DNA of 40,000 nt from Neocallimastix lanati (nom. inval.) (Eukaryota; Neocallimastigomycota; Neocallimastigomycetes; Neocallimastigales; Neocallimastigaceae): positions 2,202,501-2,242,500 of the forward strand of contig JACVTC010000007.1 in the NCBI GenBank assembly GCA_016946835.1, in the 5' to 3' direction. Both the position numbers and the translations under genes were made by a program. Below are positions 22,038 to 34,879 of this stretch, one piece after another (positions within the stretch are counted from its first letter, which is position 1; each line of letters starts with the position of its first letter). Under the pieces are notes generated by a model. That model searched no databases and had not been told where the DNA came from. It was given only the letters and a program-made list of their open reading frames with translations.

Positions 22038-23007
22038 TAATTAATCTAAAGTTATTTTTAATAATAAAAAAAAAAAAATTTATGTAAATATTAATATTTT
22101 TATTTATTATAATATATTATTAATATTATTGAAAAAATTTAAATGAATTTTTTATTTTATTTTATTTTATTTTTTTCAACACATAAAAATAATGACAGAA
22201 GAAGGAAAAAAAAAGTTTTTATTCTTTATTCAATAAATATTTATATACATTTATATTTATTTTTAATTTTATTAATTTATATTTAGTTATTTACTTCTTT
22301 TTTTTTTTTTTATATTACGCTATATTAAACTTCATTTATTGATAGAAAAATTGTTATATTTAGATAGTTAAGAAGCTTTTTTTTTTTTTTTCCTTTTTTT
22401 ATTTTATTGTTCATTTCAATTATTTGAATAATCAATATTGCTATTATTTAGTCTGGAGAAAGGCTTTATCAAATATTATATATATAAGATATATACTATG
22501 ACATAATATATATTAATTACTATTCTTACTAATTAAAGTTTTGAATTTAAATTTCTAAATAATTATAAATATATAAATATTTAATATAAAAGTATATCTA
22601 AAAATTTTATTATAATTTTATACTTTTATATTATAGTATATCTAAAAATTTATTAATTTTAATTATTAATTTTAATTATTATTAATTATAATATCTTTAA
22701 CTATATTCTTCTTATATCAATTATTAATTATGATTAAAATTTCTTAATCATTATTATCATTAATCATTAATAGTAGAACCACATAATTAATTAAATTAGA
22801 TTTAAAAATCAAATAGTTTAGTTTTAATTTATAGATTATTAGATTAATCCTTGAATTTTATTATTTTATATATATTTACAAATATATATATAAGTTTAAT
22901 TTTCAAATGAGGTGAAAGACTGATAAATAATTATAACTATAAATAATTTTTTTATTTTTTATTAAAAAAAAAAAAAAAGTACTGGTTTAATATTTTCTAA
23001 ATAAATT

Positions 23008-23047
23008 TTGATAACGTTGAATATATAAAATTAAAATTTTTGATAAG
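23008..23047 (+). promoter_or_regulatory. Paired GATA-type sites upstream of copy D
   Basis: TTGATAACGTTGAAT, identical to the site of copy A, begins 529 bp before the copy D start. TTTTTGATAAG follows with cores 32 bases apart. Confidence 0.42.
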
Positions 23048-23536
23048 AGGATATATAGATAACAATATATTAAAATGTATTAATACATATATTAAAATAT
23101 ATTATAATATAATATTAATTTATATTATCAAAATATTAATATAATAAATTTATAAAATTTATTTAATTTAAATTAAAAAATTTGCTTTTTTTTTTTTTTT
23201 TTTTAGGATTTTTATATTAAAAATGATATGAAAAGAAAACAAAAAAAAATTATATAAATAGGAAGAGCTTTTTCTTTTTAAAATTTAATCACTGTGATTT
23301 TAACATTTATTAAATTATTATTTCTTTTAAAAGAATAATTAAATTTTTTTTTTAAAAAAAAAGGAGAATAAAATTATCTTATATTTAATAAAATATAATA
23401 TATATATAAAAGCAAAATTATTATTATTATTATTATTATTTCTATTATTGCTACTATTTATAATTAAATAATAATTATATTTTAAATTTAAAAGTATTAT
23501 TATCTTAAAAAAAATACATACATATATATATATAAA

Positions 23537-23920
23537 ATGGCTTCTACTCGTCAATATCGTCATGCTATTCCAACCATGATGAGACTCAAAAGAGAACCTT
23601 CCTGTAAAAATATGGTTTTTAAACCACAGACGCCATTTCCAAATGCTGAAATGGTCCTTCATAAAATAAAGAGTGAAGGTAATATGAATCCTAGTGCTCA
23701 AGATCTTGCCAATGCTTTATTCACGGAATGTAATAAATGGTTAAAAGCGAATGGTTTTAAGGAGTTTATTCCAAGTCAAGATCTTGGATGGACTTTAAAA
23801 AATGGTATTATTTCTCGTCCAGGAGCTAAAGTATGTTTTGATGCTAAATCCATTTCAAGACAACAATCTGCTCAAAGAGTTTTATCTGAAACTATTAAAC
23901 ATGATAATGCTCAAATATAA
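23537..23920 (+). CDS. Array copy D: small basic protein of unknown function
   Basis: 127 residues, the shortest copy: the N-terminus is only MASTRQYRHAIP, lacking the SATTAT stretch of C, E and F. The remainder is nearly identical to copy C. The variable N-terminal length across the family (from 5 to about 13 residues before RQYRH) suggests a disordered tail with little constraint. The stop is TAA. The antisense frame that overlaps this gene is a shadow and not a gene. Confidence 0.85.
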   Translation: MASTRQYRHAIPTMMRLKREPSCKNMVFKPQTPFPNAEMVLHKIKSEGNMNPSAQDLANALFTECNKWLKANGFKEFIPSQDLGWTLKNGIISRPGAKVCFDAKSISRQQSAQRVLSETIKHDNAQI

Positions 23921-24117
23921 ATTGAATGGAGGTTAATTATATAAATGAAGAAAAATAATATTACTAAAAAAAATATTATTGTTTCTTCTCCTTTTGAGGA
24001 AAATAAAAACAAAATTGGTAGATATGATGTGAAAAAAAAAATGATTGAAATGAATTTCTGGATCATGGGATATAAACTATTGTTAATTTTTTAAAATCTA
24101 ATAAATGATTAAAATGA

Positions 24118-24156
<39 letters not shown>

Positions 24157-24501
24157 TATCATTATTATTATTACTTTTATATTTATTTCATAATAATAAT
24201 TATTATTTTTTTTTATTATTTCATTTCATTTTATTTGTATTAATGAAATTTAGAAAAAAAATTTATTAATACTATAGAGATACATAGTAAATATTAGTAT
24301 GAAATAAAAAATTTATAATTTGTATTAAATTTATAAAAATTAAAATAAATAAATTATTAAAAAATAATTATACTAATTAGTGTTGTGTAAAAAAAAAAAA
24401 TTTTTTTTTTTTTTTTTTGGTATATAAATATACATTAAATAATTCTTAATTTAATCAATTAAAAGTAAATAGTTAAATTAAAAAATGGAGATAATAGTTG
24501 A

Positions 24502-24503
<2 letters not shown>

Positions 24504-24540
<37 letters not shown>
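24504..24540. repeat. 37-base T homopolymer
   Basis: An uninterrupted T run, one of the longest in the window. Its exact length is unreliable in any assembly. Confidence 0.9.
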
Positions 24541-24543
<3 letters not shown>

Positions 24544-25151
24544 GTTGTTATTTCTAAATAAACATTTTTTATATTAATTAGAAAGATATATTTAAATTAA
24601 AGATTAATTATTTTTAGTTAAATTACTTTTTTTTTTCTATCTATTCATAAAGATAGATTAATAAAATAGGTATTGTGATAAATAGGGTGGTAAAGAGAAA
24701 AAAAAAGTTTACTTTTATTTTATTTTATATACTTGTACTTTTATATTGTTACATTCAATATTTATTTTATTTTATTTTATCTTATTTTTTTTAAAAAAAA
24801 AAGAAAATAAAAATAATATAAATATAATAGGTTTTCATGGTGTAAATGAAAAAAAAAAAAAACCATAAAGAAATGAAAAATAAATTTTAGTCATTTTTCT
24901 TTTACTATTAAGATATAATTGAAACAGTCAAAAATAACAAATGAATAAATCAATGAAAGATAAGAAAAAAAGTTTTAAAGTTTTGATAAAAATTTTTTTT
25001 TTTTTTTTTAATAAATCATAAACTAAAAATATTTATTAATGTTTATTAATATTATATATATTTTTAATATTTATAAATATTATAAAAAAAATTTTTTTTT
25101 TTTTATTTCTATTTTTAAATTAAAAGAAACAAAAAAAATATAGATTAATTA

Positions 25152-25167
25152 TTACCATATATGGTAA
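25152..25167. promoter_or_regulatory. CArG box, perfect 16-bp palindrome
   Basis: TTACCATATATGGTAA is a perfect palindrome with a CC(A/T)6GG core, the best MADS-factor site in the window. It lies 1232 bp after the copy D stop and 2150 bp before copy E. Confidence 0.45.
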
Positions 25168-25592
25168 TAAACTAATTTAAACATCAAAAAAAATTTTTAT
25201 TAATTTGTTTATTTAATTTTTTTTTGACAGTTGACAAAAATTTTTTTTGTTAATCAATTTAAAAAATTTTTGGTAAATTTTTATATTATTAATAATTTAA
25301 TTTATATTTAATAGTTAATATTTATTTTTTATATTTATTAATGTTTATTAGTTATATTTAATAGTTAATAATTATTTTTTATATTTCATATTTATATTTA
25401 ATAATAATATAGAAATAAATTAATTTTATTTTAATATTTATTTTAATATTTATTCATTATTTTATATTTAACATTTATTCATTATTTTATTTTTTATCTT
25501 TAATTTTTTTTTTTTTTTTAATATTTATATATTTTTATTTTATGATAAGTAAAAATGAATCATGTGTTATTATCAGTTGTATATATTTTATT

Positions 25593-25627
<35 letters not shown>

Positions 25628-26644
25628 ATTTAAAATTAATACTTTAAATTGTTATAGATTTACTCTTTATTATCTATCAACAATTGAATTGTCTTTTAAA
25701 ATCTTTTATTTTTTATTTATAAAAAAAAAAGATTTTAATAGTCTTTTTTTTTTTTTTTTATTTTGTCTATTTTATATTAATATTAATATTAATATTAATG
25801 AAAATATTAATAATAAATAAATAAAATATTATTGGAATAAAATAAATAAATTATTATTTAAATAATGAATGAATTGCTAAATTTTATTTATTTTAAATAT
25901 AAATATAAAAAGTATAATATTATATGATGAATTTGATGAATATTATGAATATTAAAAGTTATTTTTATATATATATTTTGGTAGGATTTATTTTAATATA
26001 ATTATTATTATTATTATTTTTACCTTTCGATAATATTATATATTTATATGAATTGCAAATTTTTAAAAAAGTAGAAAATTTTCCTTCTTATTTTTTTTTT
26101 TATTAGTTTTATTTTATAATATTAATATAATATAATATAATATTTTTTGAATATTTGTTTTTTGGTTAATAATCATTAAAGACTATTTTATTTCACTTGA
26201 ATATTCTATCGGTACTTGAGAATTCTTAATGATTTTATTTGTGAATTAGCATTTTTAAGAAATTTTATTTTAATAATAAAATAAAAAAAAAAAAAAAAAA
26301 TAAAACATGATTTTAAAAAAAAATAATTATAATCAGATATAAAAAAAATTACTTATTTACTTATATAATAAATAATAATAATAAAAATTCAAACCACAAA
26401 AAATTAAACTAAAATATGTTGAATATATTTTGATAATCAGTTAAGGATTGCATTTTTTATTTAAAAAAAATAATAAAAAAATAAAAATAAATTTGATAAT
26501 TTTATTTTGAATATTAATAGTCAAAATAGATTATTATTATTTTATTAATTATTTTATTATTATTAAATTATTTTATTAATATTAAATTATTTTATTATTA
26601 GTATTATTTATTTATTTATTTATTCATTCATTTATTTTAAAAAA

Positions 26645-26681
26645 TTGATAACAAAAAATTTTATATCATTTTTTTGATAAG
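26645..26681 (+). promoter_or_regulatory. Paired GATA-type sites upstream of copy E
   Basis: TTGATAAC begins 657 bp before the copy E start, and TTTTTTGATAAG follows with cores 29 bases apart. The CGTTGAAT extension seen in A and D is absent. Confidence 0.38.
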
Positions 26682-27023
26682 AAATAATTAAAATTAAATA
26701 TATTAAATTAAAAAAGGAGTATATATTAATTTATATTATAATATATTCATTTCAAGTATTATGAGGAATAACTTTTCAATAATAAAAAGACAATTAAAAA
26801 AACGAATTAAATCCAAAAAAACATCATTAATTAATTAAAGAAAAACATTATTTTATATAAATTATATATAAATTATATTTTATAAATTATATAAAAATAA
26901 TAATAATAGTTATATAAAAATAATAATAATAATAGTTACATAAAAATAATGAAAAAAAAATTTATATATAAATAACAAGTTTTTTCCTTTTGGTATACGA
27001 ATAAAATTAATAAAAAATATTTA

Positions 27024-27055
<32 letters not shown>

Positions 27056-27301
27056 TTAAAAACATTCTTTTATGTAAAGAAGAACAATTGAAATAAAATT
27101 TTATATACTATTTAAAAAATAAAAGATAATTAATTAATAAAAAAAAATTAATATATCACATTAAAGAAATTGAATTTTTTTTTTTTATTTTATTAGTTTA
27201 AAAAAAAAATTAAAAGTTTTTGATACAAGAAAAAAAAAATTATATATAATCTAGTTAAAAAAAAAAAAAAACCAATAATAATTATAATAATAGTAATAAA
27301 A

Positions 27302-27694
27302 ATGTCTGCTACAACCGCTACCCGTCAATATCGCCATGCTATTCCAACCATGATGCGTCTTAAAAGAGAACCCTCTTTTAAGAATGTTGCTTTTAGACCT
27401 CAGACTCCATTTCCTAATGCAGAAATTGTTCTTCAAAAAATAAAGAGTGAAGGTAATATGAATCCAAGTCCTCAAGATCTTGCTAAAGCCTTATTCATTG
27501 AATGTAATAAATGGTTAAAAGCGAATGGTTTTAAAGAATTTGTACCAAGTCAAAATCTTGGATGGACTTTAAAAGATGGAGTGATTTCTCGTCCAGGAGC
27601 TAAAGTTTGTTTTGACGCCAAATCCATTTCAAGACAACAGTCTGCTCATAGAGTTTTATCGGAGACCATTAAACATGATGGAGCTCAAATATAA
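27302..27694 (+). CDS. Array copy E: small basic protein of unknown function
   Basis: 130 residues with the MSATTATRQYRHAIP N-terminus. It belongs with copies F and G by several shared features: Phe or Leu in place of Cys at KREPSFKN, LQKIKSEG, LFIECNKW, and FVPSQ in E and G. Specific changes are NVAFRPQTPFPN and LAKALF. Arg in MMRLKR is CGT, as in B, F and G, while A, C and D use AGA; this divides the family into two lineages that do not follow array order strictly. The stop is TAA, followed by an A run. Confidence 0.85.
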   Translation: MSATTATRQYRHAIPTMMRLKREPSFKNVAFRPQTPFPNAEIVLQKIKSEGNMNPSPQDLAKALFIECNKWLKANGFKEFVPSQNLGWTLKDGVISRPGAKVCFDAKSISRQQSAHRVLSETIKHDGAQI

Positions 27695-28669
27695 AAAAAA
27701 AAATAATCCACATAAATAATAAAAAAATCAAAAAAAAAAAGAATAATTATAATATTTATTTATTAGTTTAAATAAATTTTATCCTTTTTTTTTTTTTTTT
27801 TTTTTTATAAATTCGCAAAAAGGTTGCAAAAACTATTAAAAAATCGCAAAGGCTAAGAAAAGGTTGTTTTACTTTCTATTAATATTTGGGAAACTATCGA
27901 AAGTATTAATTATAAATAATTATAATAAATAATATTAAATACTAGAAAGAAATTCTCAATGGGAAAAGGAATGGAATAATGAATATAAAAAAAAATTTTT
28001 TTTTTTTATGCCATTAGACCTTTTTTTTTTTTTTTTTTTTTATTATTATTTTTTTTTTATAAAAAAAAATTTTTTTTTGTATATAAATTTTTTATAAATA
28101 TTATTCATAGAATCATTTTTTTTTATTATTAAATAAATGCAGTAATAAGAAAAAAAATTTTTTTTTAAACGTTGTAGTAATAAAATTTTTGATATTGTAA
28201 TTAATGAAAAACAAATAGATGTATCTAACTCTTCAAATGATAGAGTTAATATTTTTTTTTTTAAATTTATCTTTGAAATAAAAAAAAAATTATTTTTTTT
28301 GTGTAAATAAATAAAATAAAATAAAATAAAATAAAATAAAATTAAATATGTATATATATATTATATTGATTATAATTTTTTTTTTTTTGTGTATCTATGT
28401 AAAAATATTTCATTTACCTACATATTATTATTGTTATTAATAGTTTTAAATAGATCAAAATATTAAAATACTCAATATTTAAATAGGTTTTTTTTTTTAA
28501 AGTAAAAGTTAAAAATAAATAGATAGAAAAATCAATTATAATAATAATAGTATATTGATTTGGATAATATGTTCGATATTGATAGTTATTATTTTATATT
28601 ATTATATATAATATTAATTAGTATTATGGTCCATCATAATTAGTATACGTTCACACTATAGTTATATAT
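27695..28669. other. Spacer between copy E and the LINE remnant
   Basis: A/T-rich DNA with T runs, A-to-T junctions (27987-28007 and near 28148) and an AAAAT repeat (about 28306-28340). A less A/T-rich patch at 27812-27905 has repeated TCGCAAA/GGTTGCAAA words. A short coding-like stretch (about 28190-28249) contains a 7-bp hairpin TAACTCT/AGAGTTA. Neither patch could be identified. Confidence 0.5.
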
Positions 28670-29290
28670 AAATACAATACTACTATTGCTATTAGAATAG
28701 GTAGAGTTTCAGAAGATTGTTTCAAGATTTGCCCCTGCTGTGGTGATGATAATCAATCTTTTGAACATTGAATTTTTAAACGCGATGCTCTTGCATCTTT
28801 TAGATGGAATTCTTTAAATTTCATCGATGACCTCTATGTTTTTTTTTTTGTTCGCTAGGAAGATTAGAGTGCTAAATCATTTTTCTTCCGATGACTCAAT
28901 CTCTAATTTTGATGATTATATCAATCATTATGTATACTTGTTTCTTCTTGGTGGAACTTTAGTTTTAAATGAGCAACATTTCGATAGTGGGGAATGGGGA
29001 TGTTTTATTTAGGAACCAAATCATTTCTGGTGGTTATTCTAAAACGCCATTCTTGGTGGGATCTACAGCCCTCTTTTACAGAAATTACGCCTAGGGCTAG
29101 TACTCGACAAGGGTTGCTATTCCAACAGGTATAAGGGCAAATTAATCAAGGAGCGTCAATGCTAAAAATATAGAAAGACAGGCTAGCATGGCCAATGCCT
29201 CTGAAGGAGAAGATCATAATTTCTTTCACCGGTAGTCAATTCAAATCCTAATCCAGAATAAGTAATCTGGAAGTGAGGTTCATTGCCTAT
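28670..29290 (+). pseudogene. 5'-truncated, decayed LINE 3' end
   Basis: This block is clearly richer in G and C than its surroundings. From 28682 one frame reads TIAIRIGRVSEDCFKICPCCGDDNQSFEH in pieces, ending in a TGA. The CPCCG...EH pattern resembles the C-terminal zinc-binding motif that follows RT in many LINE ORF2 proteins. After a T run at about 28839 the reading shifts to another frame (28827-29012: ISNFDDYINHYVYLFLLGG). It is then interrupted by stops, with GCFI, EPNHFWWLF and NAILGG still in that frame. No RT core is present. It is probably a dead-on-arrival insertion or an eroded copy. Whether it is the same family as the LINE at 36691-40000 cannot be tested, since that element's 3' end lies outside. 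Confidence 0.55.
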
Positions 29291-29395
29291 GAACTTTTTT
29301 TTTTTCTGAATTTATTTATACATTTTATTTCATATTACTATTTTAAATATTATTATGCTCTAGTTGGACAAATAATATTTATTTTTTTTTATTGT

Positions 29396-29441
<46 letters not shown>

Positions 29442-29899
29442 TAAAATATTCATGTAATTAATAAATGAATAATTAAATAAAGATTAGAGTTTGTAATAAT
29501 TGCTGCTGTAGAAAGAAAAAATCAAAATAATCATGAAATAATTGCTATATAAGTATAAAAAAGAAGGGAGAGAGAAGATAAAATAGATTAGAAATAAAAT
29601 AATAATCATGTAGCTAATAGATTGAATCAGAAAAATTAAAAATTAAAATAAAAAATAAAAAATTAAATTAAATTAAATTAAGTTAAATTATTGGTGACAT
29701 ATTTTGACATTAAGTTTTTTTTTATTTATTTATTTTAATTTTTATTTTTAGGTTTAAAGATTTATATCAAATTATTTTAGTAATATTAATAAACAATATT
29801 TAATAGGATATCTACATATTTCAAAGAAATTTATGAAATTAAGATACCTTTTTTTTTTTTTTTTTTGTTATTGTTATTATTATTGTTGTTATTGTTATT

Positions 29900-29936
<37 letters not shown>

Positions 29937-30310
29937 TAAAAATTTAATAAAAAAAAAAAAGATATATCTTATTTCTATATAATATTAAAAAAAAATCATT
30001 TATTCGTACATATACATTTATATTTTTTATTCAATTATCCTTTTTTCTATATTAGTATCTTTGAATGAATTCTATATAAAGAAATTAATAAATAGCTAAA
30101 GTAACATCGGCTTTAAATGTCATAGTAACATAATTAATGATAATATCACATTTAATTATGTAACTAGTTTTTTTATTATTTTATTTTTTTTATTTTATTT
30201 AAATTTTTAAATTATAATAATTAATTTATTAAAAAGATATTTTCATCTCTTCTTATCTGTATTGCACAGTTTCTAAATATAGTAATAGGTAAAAAATTAA
30301 TTATATATGA

Positions 30311-30342
<32 letters not shown>

Positions 30343-31798
30343 TTTTCTGTATTTGTATTATTTTGATTTAATAAATTAATTATCAATTTAAATTAATTTA
30401 CTTGTTATCAATTTTCACATAAAACCCTACAAATTTTTAAAATTTGTAAAATATTTTAATAATTCCTTTAAAAATATATATATATTTTTTCCATTTTATA
30501 ATTAATTAATTATTAAATTCTAATTATGATCATATATAATATATTTAATTATTTTTATATTTTATATCGATTTATAAAAGTCCTAATATTAAAAATAATA
30601 AAAAAATTATTATTATTATTATTATTATTATGATTTTATAAATTTAATTAGTCAATTTACATTCTTTTTTTCTACTTAAACTTTTTTTTTTCCTAAGAAG
30701 TAATTATCTATTAGTAATAAAATCTAATCTTAACATTCATAATAAAATAATTACAATTAATTTCTAATATTATATATAATAATAATTTATAAAATAATAT
30801 TTATATGTCTATAAACATTTATATATATATTTTTTTCTCTTTTTTTAAAAATAAAAACTTTTTGATGACTTTTTGAAATATGAATTTTAAGTGTAACTAT
30901 AAATTTTATAAATATTTTATAGATTAAATCGATCATTTTATAAATTAAAATATGAATGGATAATCCATTTTGAAAAAAAATAAAAATAAAAATAAAAATA
31001 ATTTAATTATTTTTTTAGATTTTGATAAAAAAAAATTATTTATATTCTATTCTATATTATATTATATTATATTATATTATATTATATTATATTATATTAT
31101 ATTATATTATATTAATTTATTTTAATTTTAAAAAAAATTAATTGATAATAATAATAAAAAAAGTCAAAATTTAAATTTGAAAATGTTATTATTATTATTA
31201 TTATTATTATTAATCTATTTATTTATTTTTTGATAAAATTTAATTTAAATTCAATCCTAATAAAAAAAAAAGTTTGATTAACTAATTTATCAAATTTATT
31301 TATTTATATTTAATAATATTTATTTATATTTAATTATATGTATTTATTTATATTTAATAATATTTATTTATTTATATTTATATTTAATAATATTTATCTA
31401 TCGAAAATTCAAAAAAAAAAAATTATAAAATTAAAGTTTGGAAAATGAAGATATTTCCTAGAAATAACAAAAACAATAATACCATAAATTAAAAAAAAAA
31501 ATATGAATAACAATAATTTTTTTTTTTAATATTATTATGTGATAATTTTTTTTAAGATAATAAAAAGATAAAAAAAAAACATATAAATATGAATAAAATC
31601 TTTTTAAAAAGTTTTTTTTCTCATTTATTATTAAATATAATTTTAAAAAATATTTTTTTATATAAAGTTTAACATAAAACAAAAAATAATAAAAATAATA
31701 ATATTTTATTATATTTTTATTAATTGTAACAAAATCATATTTATTTTTTTTAAATATTTATAATTTAATTTATTTTTATATATTTATATATAAAAAAA
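29291..31798. other. Spacer between LINE remnant and copy F
   Basis: A/T-rich DNA with 38-base and 31-base T runs (29397-29434 and 29901-29931), a TTG/TTA repeat (about 29866-29900), a 5-bp satellite (31054-31113) and TATTTA-type repeats near 31300-31390. GATA-type sites occur at about 31022, 31142 and 31230, but not in the close paired spacing of the other copies. Open frames here are low-complexity. Confidence 0.55.
31054..31113. repeat. ATTAT pentanucleotide satellite
   Basis: About 12 perfect 5-bp units (ATTAT phase), unlike the tri- and tetranucleotide repeats elsewhere in the window. Confidence 0.9.
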
Positions 31799-32191
31799 AT
31801 GTCTGCTACTACCGCTACTCGCCAATATCGTCATGCTATTCCAACCATGATGCGTCTCAAAAGAGTATCCTCTTTAAAAAATGATGTCATAAAACCTCAG
31901 ACTCCATTCCCTAGTGCTGAAATGGTTCTTCAAAAAATTAAAAGTGAAGGTAATATGAATCCAAGTACTCAGGACCTTGCTAATGCCTTATTCATTGAAT
32001 GTAATAAATGGTTAAAAGAGAATGGTTATAAAGAATTTATACCAAGTCAAAATCTTGGATGGACTTTAAAGGATGGCGTAATTTCTCGTCCAGGAGCTAA
32101 AGTTTGTTTTGATGCAAAATGTATTTTAAGACAACAATCAGCACATAAAACTTTATCCGAAACTATTAAACATGATAATGTTCAAATTTAA
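31799..32191 (+). CDS. Array copy F: divergent small basic protein of unknown function
   Basis: 130 residues with N-terminus MSATTATRQYRHAIP. This copy departs most from the consensus in otherwise constant places: KRVSSLKNDVIKP where others have KREPSxKxxxFKP, PSAE for PNAE, WLKENG for WLKANG, and DAKCILRQQSAHKTL for DAKSISRQQSA. The frame is intact, so relaxed constraint or specialised function are both possible. Its promoter also lacks a close GATA-type pair, which fits the idea of a copy drifting away from its relatives. The stop is TAA. Confidence 0.83.
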   Translation: MSATTATRQYRHAIPTMMRLKRVSSLKNDVIKPQTPFPSAEMVLQKIKSEGNMNPSTQDLANALFIECNKWLKENGYKEFIPSQNLGWTLKDGVISRPGAKVCFDAKCILRQQSAHKTLSETIKHDNVQI

Positions 32192-32873
32192 ATAAAAAAA
32201 AAAAAAAAGAAAATATTTATTTTATCTTTTTTTTTATTAATAAATTTTAATGAAAGATAAAATGAAAGATAAAATGAAATATAAATGATAAAAAATAAAA
32301 AAAGAATAATTTTTATATATTATTATAAAATGGTGTTATAATAATATTGTTGGTTGAATAAGTAAAAAATATTTTGAAAAGAAAATTTTTTAAAATTTCA
32401 TTAATATTAAGGAATTAATGAAAAAAAAATTTTTTTTTTTTTTTCAAATAAGAATTCAAAATGATAATAAAGATAAAACAAAACAAAAACAAAATATAAA
32501 ATCCCACAAGATAAGAAAAAAAATATTTACAGATGATTTGATAAAAATAGAATTAAATATAAAGTGAAAATAATAATTATAATAATCTAAAAAAAAAATT
32601 ATTAACAATAAATTAAATAAAAAATAAAATAGAAAAATATCTATCTAAATATAAAGTAAATATCTTTTCTGTTTTATAATATAATATGATAAACATTCCT
32701 TTTAAAGCAAATAAAAAAAAAGAATAGTATAAAAAAATTTAATTGTTATAGAAGAATAAAAACCAAAAGGAAATGAATAACGTATAAATAAAAGAAATTA
32801 AAGTAAAATAAGTTATTAAAAAAAAAAAAAAAAAAATAAAAGTAACGAAGTGTTATTAAAATAAATTAATTGT

Positions 32874-32966
32874 AAATAAATAAATTAATAAATAAATAAA
32901 TTAATAAATAAATAAATTAATAAATAATAAATAAATAAATAAATAAATAAATAAATTAATAAATAA

Positions 32967-32997
<31 letters not shown>

Positions 32998-32998
32998 A
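32874..32998. repeat. Higher-order AAAT / AATTAAT repeat
   Basis: Blocks of AAAT units separated by TTAAT or TAAT recur with near-regular spacing, giving a longer repeat period over the tetranucleotide. Confidence 0.8.
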
Positions 32999-33811
32999 AA
33001 TTTAGATTTAAAAAAAAAAAGATAATTTTCAAATAAGAAAGAGATTAATTATTATTGAAGCATAAGGATTCAATATTAAGTAAAATCAATTTATTGTAAG
33101 TCATCATTGGTAATATATTAATATAATATTTATTATTTATTTTGTTTTGTTTTAATTAGTTAATGAATATATATTATATATATACCCATATATACATTTT
33201 ATAATTTTTTTTTTATCTTTTTGAAATTTTTAGTGGATAAATAGAGTTATCAAAAAATAAAAAAAATAATAAAAAAAATAAAAAATATATAAAAAATATA
33301 AATATTTATATATATATTTTTATATTTATATTTAGATATTCTATTTGAAAATACATTTTTGATGTTGTTTTTAACGGCTCATAGACTTAAATAATACATT
33401 ATATGAAATATATATTATATATTTTTTAATGATATTATAACATATTTAAAAATTAGGATTATTTTTTATTAATAGAATAAAATTTCAATGAATAAAAATA
33501 TATATAATAAAGAACATATATATATATATATATATAGTTATTGTTTTTTTCTTTTTCTTAACTTTTTTGATATGTTTTTTTTTTTTTTTTTTTTTTTAGC
33601 TTATTATAAAAAGTTATTTAAGATATTAATTCTATATTATATTTGATTAAATTTTATTAACTATATCATTTACTTATTTTAGATAATAATATTAATTATT
33701 TATTAATATATTAAAAAACAAAAAAAAAAAAAAAATATCAAATATCTTAATTATTTTCAGTGTAAAATACATTGATTAATATTATTATTTATGAAAAGGT
33801 TTTAAATTTAC

Positions 33812-33849
<38 letters not shown>

Positions 33850-34218
33850 TTATTTAATCATTAAATTATTCTTTTAGAAAAATATTATTAATAAGTTAGA
33901 TAATGATTAATACTTAAATATCAACCACAGAAAAATTGAATTCCCCGATTTTTCAATTTATATTTTTTTAATTTTTTCATAAATTATAAAAAAACCGACT
34001 GAAAAAAATAAATAAATAAAAATACAATAAATAAATAAATAAATACAAATAAATAAATAAATAAAAATAAATAAATAAGAATAAATAAATAAATAAATAA
34101 AAATAAAATATTAAATAAAAATATTAAATAAAATATTAAATATTAAATGTAAAATATTAAATATATATAGAAATATAATATATATATTATTTATTTTTTA
34201 ATGATAATTATTTATTAA

Positions 34219-34272
34219 TTGATAACATAAAAAAACAGAAAAAAAAATTATATTTTTTTTATTTTATGATAA
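34219..34272 (+). promoter_or_regulatory. Paired GATA-type sites upstream of copy G
   Basis: TTGATAAC begins 661 bp before the copy G start, and TATGATAAA follows with cores 47 bases apart. The second site is weaker than in the other copies. Confidence 0.32.
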
Positions 34273-34879
34273 AAACGAACAAAAAAATTTTTAATATAAA
34301 TTTGTATTAACCAATATCTAATATATTATAATAATAAATTCTTATTTTCTTATCAAAAAAAAAAAAAAAAAAAGAAAAAAAATTTTTTTTTGATAAAATA
34401 TTATTTTTGGATCAAAATCATTATTAAAAGATATTTTATTTAGAGAGAGAGAGAAAAAAGAAATATATATATAGGTGTCAAAGTTTTAAATTCTTTTAAT
34501 CCATTTTTATGACCTTACAGGCATTTTATTAAATAATAAAATTGAATATTTATATATATTATTATTATTTTTTTTAAAAAAAAATAAATAATATAAAAAT
34601 AATTAAAAGAATAAATTATTTAATAAATTCTTTATAAAAATAAAATAATAGTAATAATAATAATAATAATAATATTAATAGAAATAATAATAATAAAAAT
34701 AAAAAAAAAATAAAAAAAAATAAAAATAAATAAAAAAAAAAAAAAAGAGAAGGGAAAAAAAAATAGATAAAACAATATAATATATATATAAATATTTGAT
34801 TTTATTATTATATATAAAGTTTTTAATTATAAAATAAAGTTAAGAATTTTTTTTTATTTTATTAAAAGTTAAAAAAAAA

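Larger units (their letters stand above)
19815..23536. other. Spacer between copies C and D
   Basis: A 3.7-kb A/T-rich stretch. It holds a minisatellite of TAGATAA and AATAAA units (about 20250-20398), an A9T13 junction (20959-20980), an imperfect inverted repeat beside a GC-richer islet (21257-21362), a 9-bp-stem hairpin (AAGTAATTT/AAATTACTT, about 21607-21632), a CArG box (22022-22037) and the GATA-type pair of copy D. No coding frame found. Confidence 0.6.
23921..27301. other. Spacer between copies D and E
   Basis: A 3.4-kb A/T-rich stretch with TA repeats (about 24120-24149), an A-to-T junction (24389-24418), a 37-base T run (24504-24540), a CArG box (25152-25167) and the GATA-type pair of copy E. 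The frame at 25542-25820 is mostly Phe, Asn and Ile from T and AAT runs and is not accepted. Confidence 0.6.
32192..34879. other. Spacer between copies F and G
   Basis: A/T-rich DNA with an A9T15 junction (32421-32444), an AAAT/AATTAAT higher-order repeat (32874-32998), ATT and TA repeats (33815-33849 and about 33516-33535), AAAT-rich blocks (about 34003-34110) and the GATA-type pair of copy G. No coding frame found. Confidence 0.6.

Noticed and set aside
23339-23701. Minus-strand frame opposite copy D (similar ones lie opposite A and E)
   Set aside because: They mirror the conserved + strand genes and extend into A/T-rich spacer; the + strand frames show the synonymous-change pattern.
25542-25820. 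92-codon frame rich in Phe, Ile and Asn
   Set aside because: It is driven by T runs and ATT repeats and has no domain pattern.
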